NCBI RefSeq assembly: GCF_900108875.1
Contig: NZ_FNYJ01000002.1
Span: forward strand, 779,383-843,382
Direction of reading: 5' to 3'
Source of the DNA: Pseudomonas sp. NFR16
GTDB lineage: Bacteria > Pseudomonadota > Gammaproteobacteria > Pseudomonadales > Pseudomonadaceae
DNA: 64,000 bases
Positions 58,326-64,000 of the stretch are shown here, one piece after another. Positions within the stretch are counted from its first letter, which is position 1; every line of letters starts with the position of its first letter. The translations under genes and the position numbers were made by a program. Under the pieces are notes generated by a model. It was given only the letters and a program-made list of their open reading frames with translations. It had not been told where the DNA came from and did no database searches.

Positions 58326-58742
58326 ATGCAAATCCAGGTCAACAGCGATAACCACATCGAAAGCAGCATCCGACTGGAGGAGTGGGTACGAACCACCGTT
58401 GAAAGCACGCTCGACCGCTACGATGAAGATCTCACTCGCGTTGAAGTTCACATCCGCGATGAGAACGGCGACAAGCCCGGCCCCCACGACATTCGCTGTC
58501 AGATGGAGGCCCGGCCCAAAGGACACCAACCTATTTCCGTGACCCACAAGGCCGATTCGCTGGATCAGGCCGTGGACGGCGCAGCAGTGAAACTCGATCA
58601 CGCGCTGGAGCATCTGTTCGGCAAATTACGCAGCAAACGAGGCGGTGCTTCCACAGGCGCTGCGCGCAACGAAGAGTCGGATAACCCAGACGCCTTGCTG
58701 CAGGAAGAATTTCTGGAGAAAGACGAGGCATTGCACGGTTGA
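58326..58742 (+). CDS. HPF/RaiA-like ribosome-associated protein
   Basis: A 138-residue protein. Residues 1-105 follow the HPF/YfiA pattern: MQIQVNSDNHIESSIRLEEWVRTTVESTLDRYDEDLTRVEVHIRDENG and a second helix VDGAAVKLDHALEHLFGKLR; DENGD and the acidic C-terminal tail (about 35 residues) are less usual. HPF proteins bind idle 30S subunits and promote hibernation or dimerisation. It is not the canonical hpf next to rpoN and ptsN, so it may act under a particular stress. The ATG has AAGGGAAG just upstream. A strong terminator follows. Confidence 0.82.
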   Translation: MQIQVNSDNHIESSIRLEEWVRTTVESTLDRYDEDLTRVEVHIRDENGDKPGPHDIRCQMEARPKGHQPISVTHKADSLDQAVDGAAVKLDHALEHLFGKLRSKRGGASTGAARNEESDNPDALLQEEFLEKDEALHG

Positions 58743-58790
58743 CCGAATCGTCCGTCCATCGACGGACGATCAGGTATCAAACTGAAAAGG

Positions 58791-58820
58791 CGGACCTGTG
58801 AAAGCAGGTCCGCTTTTTTA
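58791..58820 (+). terminator. Terminator of the HPF-like gene
   Basis: GCGGACCTG (58791-58799), TGAAAG loop, CAGGTCCGC (58806-58814), then six T. A clear Rho-independent terminator. Confidence 0.92.
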
Positions 58821-58822
58821 TT

Positions 58823-59252
58823 ACAAAAAAGATAACCAGTCGAATTCGGCGATCGCGCACACAAAACAGGCGCACCGTGCATAAATGGTGCTTGAAAAGT
58901 TATCAGCAGGCATTGGGCTATTACTTGATCATTAATTAAAAGCGACAGCCCGATGCCCACTGTCGACGCTGAATGGGTTCATTACGCGTGCCTTGCGCCG
59001 TTTCAAGTAACTGGCCCAAACCATGCAAGCTTCGTATCGTCGAGCTTACACATCACTGCAACCCTTGCCCTATGGGCTCGACGGGCAGCTCACTCGCTCA
59101 AACCGAGGGCGCTTCAGCGGATTACTTCTGGAAAAAACCGTTACTCCAGCGATAACGGCCAAGGCAGGAATTTTCTACCGTTGATCGGCTTCGAGAACTA
59201 AAGGGACAGCCCCCCAGTCAATTTATGCAGATCGATAAACAGGTAACAGGCC
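58823..59252. other. Non-coding region with nested inverted repeats
   Basis: 430 bases without a convincing gene; the small open frames here (for example 58953-59201) have no ribosome site or coding character. Two inverted repeats are visible: GCACC (58871)/GGTGC (58891) around a short AT-rich loop, and GCATTGGGCT (58910-58919)/AGCCCGATGC (58947-58956, one mismatch) around an AT-rich centre. This could include a promoter or small RNA for the DUF3509 gene side. Confidence 0.4.
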
Positions 59253-59582
59253 ATGGACAATCCGTTTCAACAGATCACTGATGCATTCCACCCGGAATAC
59301 CGGGTCAATCTGAGTATCCAAGGCCTCGACGGCACCATCATGCTGACGCTCTCGAATGAGTCCGGTGTGGTCGCCAAACGCTTGATCAGCGCCGAACAAC
59401 GAAATTCCCCCAAGCGTCTACGCCGCTTGATCGAGAGCGTGCAGTTCGGCATCGCGATCGAACAGGGCCACAGCGCGATCAAGATCCTGGCTGCCATGAC
59501 CGACGGCGACCTCAAGCAACTGGCGCCGCCGCCGTCACGCAATCATTTCCTCAACCGCCCTCAGTTGAATGCGGGTATCTGA
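59253..59582 (+). CDS. DUF3509 domain protein
   Basis: A 109-residue protein beginning MDNPFQQITDAFHPEYRVNLSIQGLDGTIMLTLSN, the pattern of DUF3509, a small family mostly seen in pseudomonads. The core is a beta-rich segment followed by RRLIESVQFGIAIEQGHSAI. Function unknown; cytoplasmic by composition. It stands alone between the HPF-like gene and psiE. Members are often several per genome. Confidence 0.78.
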   Translation: MDNPFQQITDAFHPEYRVNLSIQGLDGTIMLTLSNESGVVAKRLISAEQRNSPKRLRRLIESVQFGIAIEQGHSAIKILAAMTDGDLKQLAPPPSRNHFLNRPQLNAGI

Positions 59583-59679
59583 TCCGGGTCTCACCAGCAT
59601 GATGCGAATCTGACGGAGGCGGTCTTCATGCCCCGCCTCCTGCTTCGCAGACTTCAGACCGCTGTCCGCCGTGACGGCA

Positions 59680-60168
59680 TCATATCTCGCCCTTTTCCTC
59701 GATCACCGCACCTTTGGTCTTGCCATGTGGGTCCGGCACTTTCACCGACGGAAATTGCGACGACGCATAGCGCACCACCAGAATCGCAAACGCCAGCAGC
59801 AGGATTGCCCCGCTCAGGTACACGACGCCCAGATCCGGCGGCGCATGGTGCGACACATCAGAAATCAACAGCCGAGTCAGCGCCGTGATCGCGACATAGA
59901 TCAGGAAGCGGACGGGCATGTGGTTGGTCTTGAAATAGATCCCCACCATCGCACCCAATTCCAGGTAGATGAACAGCAGCAGGATGTCATCGACTGTGAT
60001 GTGGCCTTTTTCCAGCATCCCCAGAAATGCCATGACCGCCGCCCAGGCAGTCACTGCCCCGATGGCGAACAACGCCAGATAATGGAAGGTCTCGACGAAC
60101 AGATTGCCCAGTGACTCGGCGCAGCTGTGTACGTGCTGACGGAGAGATTCGGCCCAGTTGATTTTCAC
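59680..60168 (-). CDS. psiE: Phosphate-starvation-inducible PsiE family membrane protein
   Basis: A 162-residue protein with four hydrophobic helices and the PsiE pattern: LFVETFHYLALFAIGAVTAWAA, VDDILLLFIYLELGAMVGIYF, PVRFLIYVAITALTRLLI, VVYLSGAILLLAFAILVVRYA. The function of PsiE is not known; in E. coli it is induced by phosphate starvation. The start is GTG 60168 (first residues KINWAESL), with AAGGA 8 nt upstream. The soluble tail carries Lys/Gly and ends EEKGEI. Confidence 0.88.
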   Translation of the reverse strand: MKINWAESLRQHVHSCAESLGNLFVETFHYLALFAIGAVTAWAAVMAFLGMLEKGHITVDDILLLFIYLELGAMVGIYFKTNHMPVRFLIYVAITALTRLLISDVSHHAPPDLGVVYLSGAILLLAFAILVVRYASSQFPSVKVPDPHGKTKGAVIEEKGEI

Positions 60169-60355
60169 GATGAACTTCCTTGAGTGATCCGGAACGGATG
60201 ATGCCGCGCGTGCGTGACGCGTAGATTGCCAAGCATTAAAGAGGCCATCGGCTATGGTTGAGAACGTGACCGGATGTCGCAAGGCACATCGATGGACCGG
60301 AAATTACGTATGAATTGCCACTACCCAAGCCGCGTCGATTGCCTTATGCTGCACA
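60169..60355. other. psiE: Divergent intergenic region, psiE side
   Basis: 187 bases with no credible gene; together with the stretch up to 60561 (393 bases in all) it holds the psiE promoter (minus) and the yebG promoter and leader (plus). Confidence 0.45.
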
Positions 60356-60371
60356 CTGTATAAAAACACAG
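60356..60371 (+). promoter_or_regulatory. yebG: LexA (SOS) box upstream of yebG
   Basis: CTGTATAAAAACACAG is an exact CTGT-N8-ACAG LexA operator. It lies 190 nt before the yebG ATG and overlaps a TATAAA-like -10, so LexA should block the promoter. Confidence 0.85.
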
Positions 60372-60561
60372 TATCCGAGACAGGCCGAATTCGTGAGGGC
60401 ACAGGTCCGTAGCGGAGCCTGAGAGCCTTTCGCGATGTGCCAAACCCGCCTGGCACGCCATACAAGGGCTTGATGGCAGCGGTTGCGCTGTACCTGTTGG
60501 CCAGCATGAAGCGCCGAGCACATGCTTCCTTTTACAACACTGGACAAACGACGAGGCCAAA

Positions 60562-60837
60562 ATGGCTGTTGAAACCCTTTACCGCAGTACCCGCGATTTG
60601 GAGACTACGTTCGTGGACCGCAAACTCGCTGATGCCCATGATCAAATGCTGGAGCTTGCAGAGCTGCTGACCGACGTTCTGATGAAGAACGTGCCGGGGC
60701 TTTCTGAGAAGCATGCGGAAGATGCGAGCATCTATATGGCGAAAAACCGAGCGATTTTTGCAGCGGCATTCAAGAACAATGCGAGCGCTTTGAGCGAGCT
60801 GGGTGAAGCGCCGGCAACCGAAGCAAGTGAAGACTGA
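60562..60837 (+). CDS. yebG: SOS-inducible YebG family protein
   Basis: A 91-residue YebG: MAVETLYRSTRDLETTFVDRKLADAHDQMLELAELL matches the E. coli YebG start (MAVEVKY...ADAYDKMLDTADLL), with EKHAEDASIYMAKNR in the middle and an acidic C-terminus. YebG is induced by DNA damage under LexA control; its biochemical role is unknown. The upstream LexA box (60356-60371) supports the assignment. As in P. aeruginosa, it sits near the three-gene 2-oxoacid dehydrogenase operon. Confidence 0.92.
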   Translation: MAVETLYRSTRDLETTFVDRKLADAHDQMLELAELLTDVLMKNVPGLSEKHAEDASIYMAKNRAIFAAAFKNNASALSELGEAPATEASED

Positions 60838-60932
60838 CGGGAAAACAGGCGCCAGCCATTTCCTCGGTCATCCGGTCAGCCGGCACTGGCGGATCTACGC
60901 CGCCCAGTGCCGACGCGCCGCTCTGTCGAGTT

Positions 60933-62039
60933 TTACTCCGGTTGTTCCAGCGCTTCGACCAGCGCCTTGAAGAATCGCGCCGCTTCACCGCCGGTCACCG
61001 CGCGATGATCGAAGGTCAATGACAACGGCAGCACCGGATGCACGACAACCTGCCCTTGCACGGCCACCGGTTCCTCACGAATCCCGCCAGCGCCAATGAT
61101 CGCCACTTGCGGCGGCACTACGACCGGGTTCGCGTAGCGTCCAAACAACGTGCCGAAGTTCGACAGCGTGATGGTCGCCCCCATCATCTCTTTCGCAGGA
61201 ATCGAACGAGCCTTGACGTCTGCTCGCAGTCTACTCATGCCCTCCTTCAGATCCGCCGGCTGACGATTACCGACATCGCGCAACACCGGCACGAACAAGC
61301 CATCGGGCGTGTCCACGGCGATACCCAGATCAAGGTTGTCGTGGTGTTTGATCGACAGCGACTTGCCGTCGAACCAACTGTTTAATACCGGCTCAACCTT
61401 GCAGGCCGCCGCCATCGCCTTGCCAATGCGGATCAATGGATCACGCGCCGAGCCCCAGCGATGCAGATCGGCATCGCCGAAGATCGTGACCGGCACGACC
61501 TGCGCGTGGGATCTGGCCATGTTCAGCGCCATGCTGCGACGCACGCCACGCAGCTTTTCGCCGCCGAATTTGTCCCGCTCCGCCTGCGAAGCACTTTCGA
61601 CATCCGCGCGGGTAATCAGCCCATCGCTGCCCGACCCGCTCAATGCGGCAAGGTCCACGCCCAGTTGCCGCGCCAGCTGGCGAACGGCAGGCGTCGCGCG
61701 GGTGGACATGTGCTCACGGGTAGAGGGCGCAGCGCCTACGTAAAACGCGTCTTCATGACTGTTGCCACCGCCTTCCAGCCGCCCGACCACCGTGCCCGCA
61801 TCACCTTCGCCCTCGAAAGCCATCAACGGCTCACCGACATGAAGGATATCGCCATCACCGCCGTACACTTTTGCCACGACACCGTCATATGGCGCGGGAA
61901 TATCGACTATGGCCTTGGCCGTTTCCACGGAAACCACCAATTGATCGGCTTTGACGGTGTCTCCTGCCTTGACGTGCCATTCGACGATTTCCGCTTCCTG
62001 AAGACCTTCGCCCAGATCGGGCAATTTGAAATATTTCAT
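60933..62039 (-). CDS. 2-oxoacid dehydrogenase E2 (dihydrolipoamide acyltransferase)
   Basis: A 368-residue E2. One lipoyl domain (residues 1-76; lipoyl Lys in VSVETAKAIVD), a peripheral-subunit-binding domain (TRATPAVRQLARQLGVDLAALSGSGSDGLITRADVE, about 115-150) and a catalytic core from about 165. The core ends SLTFDHRAVTGGEAARF: the His is kept but the usual catalytic Asp of DHRxxDG is Thr. Substrate class (pyruvate, branched-chain or acetoin type) cannot be fixed. Last gene of E1alpha-E1beta-E2, 18 nt after E1beta; no E3 gene is visible after it. Same order as in P. aeruginosa PA3415-PA3417. Confidence 0.9.
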   Translation of the reverse strand: MKYFKLPDLGEGLQEAEIVEWHVKAGDTVKADQLVVSVETAKAIVDIPAPYDGVVAKVYGGDGDILHVGEPLMAFEGEGDAGTVVGRLEGGGNSHEDAFYVGAAPSTREHMSTRATPAVRQLARQLGVDLAALSGSGSDGLITRADVESASQAERDKFGGEKLRGVRRSMALNMARSHAQVVPVTIFGDADLHRWGSARDPLIRIGKAMAAACKVEPVLNSWFDGKSLSIKHHDNLDLGIAVDTPDGLFVPVLRDVGNRQPADLKEGMSRLRADVKARSIPAKEMMGATITLSNFGTLFGRYANPVVVPPQVAIIGAGGIREEPVAVQGQVVVHPVLPLSLTFDHRAVTGGEAARFFKALVEALEQPE

Positions 62040-62057
62040 CGCAAGCCTCCTGGGCTG

Positions 62058-63074
62058 TCAGGCGAAGTTCAGCGCGCTGTCGCATGCCATGAGAATGTCC
62101 TCGACGCTGGGGATATACAGCTGCTCCAGGCGATACAACGGCGGCGGAATGTCAGGCGCGGTGACCCGTTGAATTGGCGCTTGCAGGTCGAGAAATACCC
62201 GCTCGTAGAGCCCTGCTGCGATGTCTGCGCCCAGCCCGCCGGAGCGCGACGCTTCGTGGACGATCACGCAGCGCCCGGTTTTCCGCACCGACGCTTCGAG
62301 TGTGTCCAGATCCAGCGGCTTCACGCATGCCACATCGATCACCTCGGCGCCGATGCCTTGCTCAGCCAAGGCGCTGGCGGCCTGCAGGGTTTCATGGACG
62401 CTTGCGCCCCAACTGATCAACGTGATGTCGCCGCCTTCCCGCAGGGTGAAGCACGTGTCCAGTGGCAGGCGTTTACCGTCGTCGACCAGCGTTTGCGGGT
62501 TCATGCGGTAGAGCCTTGTCGGCTCCAGGAAAATCACCGGGTCAGGATCGTCGATGGCCGCCAGCAGCAGGCCGTAGGCTCGTGCCGGAGAGGACGGAAT
62601 GACCACCCGCAAGCCCGGCACATGGGCGAACATCGCTTCGGTACTTTCGCTGTGATGTTCGGGCGCGCGAATGCCCGCACCCATGGGCGAGCGCATCACC
62701 ATCGGGCAATTGAGTCGACCGCGCGTGCGATTGCGCATGCGCGCGGCGTGGGACACAAGATGCTCCATGGCAGCATAGATAAACCCCATGAATTGGATCT
62801 CGACCACCGGTTTGAGCCCTTGTGCCGACATGCCGACCGCCAATCCGCCCAGCATGGTTTCAGCGAGCGGTGAATCGATCACGCGCTTGAATCCGAAGCG
62901 CTCGCGCAGCCCCTGCGTGGCACGGAACACGCCGCCGTTGACTCCGACATCCTCGCCGAGCACGACAACGTTCTCGTCCTCATCCATGGCACGATGCATC
63001 GCCAGGTTCACGGCTTCCAGCAGGCTCAGTTTTTTGTCCGCGGGCTTTTGCTGCATCGCACTGTCATTCGCCAT
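62058..63074 (-). CDS. 2-oxoacid dehydrogenase E1 component, beta subunit
   Basis: A 338-residue transketolase-like beta subunit: VVVLGEDVGVNGGVFRATQGL holds the conserved Glu that activates thiamine diphosphate, followed by VIDSPLAETMLGGLAVGMSAQGLKPVVEIQF, HHSESTEAMFAHVPGLRVVIPSSPA and a C-terminal domain with DVACVKPLDLDT and VIVHEASRSGG. It forms an alpha2beta2 E1 with the next gene's product. The ATG at 63074 has GGAGGGG 7 nt upstream; a second ATG, 15 nt upstream at 63089, gives five more residues but lacks such a site. It overlaps the E1alpha gene by 11 nt. Confidence 0.93.
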   Translation of the reverse strand: MANDSAMQQKPADKKLSLLEAVNLAMHRAMDEDENVVVLGEDVGVNGGVFRATQGLRERFGFKRVIDSPLAETMLGGLAVGMSAQGLKPVVEIQFMGFIYAAMEHLVSHAARMRNRTRGRLNCPMVMRSPMGAGIRAPEHHSESTEAMFAHVPGLRVVIPSSPARAYGLLLAAIDDPDPVIFLEPTRLYRMNPQTLVDDGKRLPLDTCFTLREGGDITLISWGASVHETLQAASALAEQGIGAEVIDVACVKPLDLDTLEASVRKTGRCVIVHEASRSGGLGADIAAGLYERVFLDLQAPIQRVTAPDIPPPLYRLEQLYIPSVEDILMACDSALNFA

Positions 63075-64000
63075 GATCAGCCCCTCCATTACGACGCGCC
63101 GCGCGCTCCAGAAACCATTCCCGCTGATCCGCCAGAGGCGCAGGCCACCGTGCGTAGACGTGATCGATGACGGATTCGGCCGGTTGATTTCCCGCGCGGT
63201 CGAAGTTATCCACAGACTGCTGGACCAGGCCCTGGCATTCGGCGATCAGCGCCTGCTCCCGGACTTCGTCCCAAACGCCCTGACTGGCCATGAACGACTG
63301 CAGGCGTTTGATCGGTTCTTCCTGCCACGCCTGCTTCACTTCCTCGGCGGCGCGGTAGCGGGTGGCGTCGTCCGCGGTGGTGTGATCACCCAGCCGGTAA
63401 CTCAGGCACTCCAGCAAGACTGGCCCTTTGCCTTTGCGAGCCCGCTCCAGCGCAATCTGCATCCGGTCGTACACGGCCAGCATGTCGTTGCCATCCACCT
63501 GTTCGCCATGAAAGCCGGCGCCAATGGCCTTTTGCGCCAGCGTGGGCGCGCCGCACTGAATCCGGCGCGGGACTGAAATCGCCCACTGGTTGTTATTGAT
63601 CACGAACACGACCGGCAATTGCCATGCGCCAGCGACATTCAGGGCCTCCAGGAAATCACCTTTGCTGGTAGCGCCGTCGCCACACGTAGTGACGGCCACT
63701 CGATGCTCGCCGCGAATCTTGAATGCACTGGCGACGCCGCAGGCATGCAGCGCTTGTGTCGCAATCGGCACGCAGAGCGGAAAGTCCTGCGCCACCGAGG
63801 GTTCGGCGTAGTCGCTGCCGCGTTCGTCTCCACCCCAGTACAGGAGAATTTCTTCCATGCGCACCCCGCGCATCAACTGCACGGCGGTGTCGCGGTAGTA
63901 CGGAATCAGCACGTCTTCAGGGTGCATCAGGCTGCCGATCGCCACGCCGATCGCTTCCTGGCCCAAGGTCGGGGCGTAGGTGCCGATGCGTCCGGTGCGT
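63064..64000 (-). CDS. 2-oxoacid dehydrogenase E1 component, alpha subunit (5' end outside window)
   Basis: The C-terminal 311 residues or so are visible; the start lies beyond the window edge. The open frame continues to the edge with RIGTYAPTLGQEAIGVAIGSL, typical of E1alpha before the TPP site. The thiamine diphosphate motif is CGDGATSKGDFLEALNVAGAWQLPVVFVINNNQWA (GDG...NN). TADDATRYR follows, containing the phosphorylation-loop-like region. First gene visible in the E1alpha-E1beta-E2 operon; it ends 11 nt inside the E1beta start, indicating coupled translation. Confidence 0.93.
   Translation of the reverse strand, partial: RTGRIGTYAPTLGQEAIGVAIGSLMHPEDVLIPYYRDTAVQLMRGVRMEEILLYWGGDERGSDYAEPSVAQDFPLCVPIATQALHACGVASAFKIRGEHRVAVTTCGDGATSKGDFLEALNVAGAWQLPVVFVINNNQWAISVPRRIQCGAPTLAQKAIGAGFHGEQVDGNDMLAVYDRMQIALERARKGKGPVLLECLSYRLGDHTTADDATRYRAAEEVKQAWQEEPIKRLQSFMASQGVWDEVREQALIAECQGLVQQSVDNFDRAGNQPAESVIDHVYARWPAPLADQREWFLERAARRNGGADHGE

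Noticed and set aside
58953..59201. 82-residue frame between the HPF-like and DUF3509 genes
   Set aside because: No ribosome site and no coding character; lies in AT-variable, repeat-bearing DNA.

Overview
This is a 64 kb stretch of a Pseudomonas chromosome. The evidence is a complete algD-to-algA alginate operon in the canonical order, an aapJQMP amino-acid transporter, rhlB beside a carboxylesterase, moaCDE, several REP families typical of fluorescent and plant-associated pseudomonads, and high-GC codon use throughout. Gene content resembles the P. syringae / P. fluorescens side of the genus, but the species cannot be fixed from the sequence alone. No rRNA, tRNA, CRISPR array, prophage or insertion sequence was recognised.

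Layout. 0-6 kb: end of rlmF, a nucleoid-protein pair (an HU protein and YejK/NdpA, divergent), a membrane-anchored glutaredoxin, a GST, a GIY-YIG protein, an NTF2-like protein and a CynX-type MFS exporter. 6-10 kb: aapJQMP on the minus strand. 10.6-15.9 kb: esterase, RhlB helicase, moaCDE, PIN-PhoH ATPase. 16-18.4 kb: a NodB-fold protein with a degenerate catalytic motif, then yaaA. 18.4-36.2 kb: a long algD control region (an AlgR-type site and an AlgU-type promoter with a leader of about 480 nt), then algD-8-44-K-E-G-X-L-I-J-F-A and a strong terminator. The alg operon makes GDP-mannuronate (AlgA, AlgD), polymerises it (Alg8/Alg44, c-di-GMP controlled), modifies it (AlgG, AlgX/I/J/F), trims it (AlgL) and exports it (AlgK/AlgE).

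36.2-39.1 kb: a stand-alone RHS/TccC-like protein with an unassigned C-terminal region of about 300 residues and no adjacent immunity gene. 39.2-46.7 kb: a small membrane protein, an SDR, and a four-gene FUSC-type efflux system (outer-membrane factor, FUSC, DUF1656, HlyD) with a divergent LysR regulator. 47-50.4 kb: a 2-hydroxyacid reductase, an EamA exporter and an AraC regulator. 50.5-51.2 kb: a tandem REP array with 45-bp units and a 135-bp higher-order period. 51.3-57.9 kb: a Fur-box-preceded iron-uptake unit (DUF3649, PepSY reductase-like protein, DUF3325, ECF sigma factor, FecR anti-sigma, STN-domain TonB receptor). 58-64 kb: an HPF/RaiA-like protein, a DUF3509 protein, PsiE, LexA-box-preceded YebG, and a three-gene 2-oxoacid dehydrogenase complex running off the end of the window.

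Points of most interest are the RHS C-terminal domain, the polysaccharide-deacetylase-like protein lacking the Asp-Asp motif, the higher-order REP array, hairpins at four junctions inside the alg operon, and the hairpin that hides the moaC ribosome binding site.
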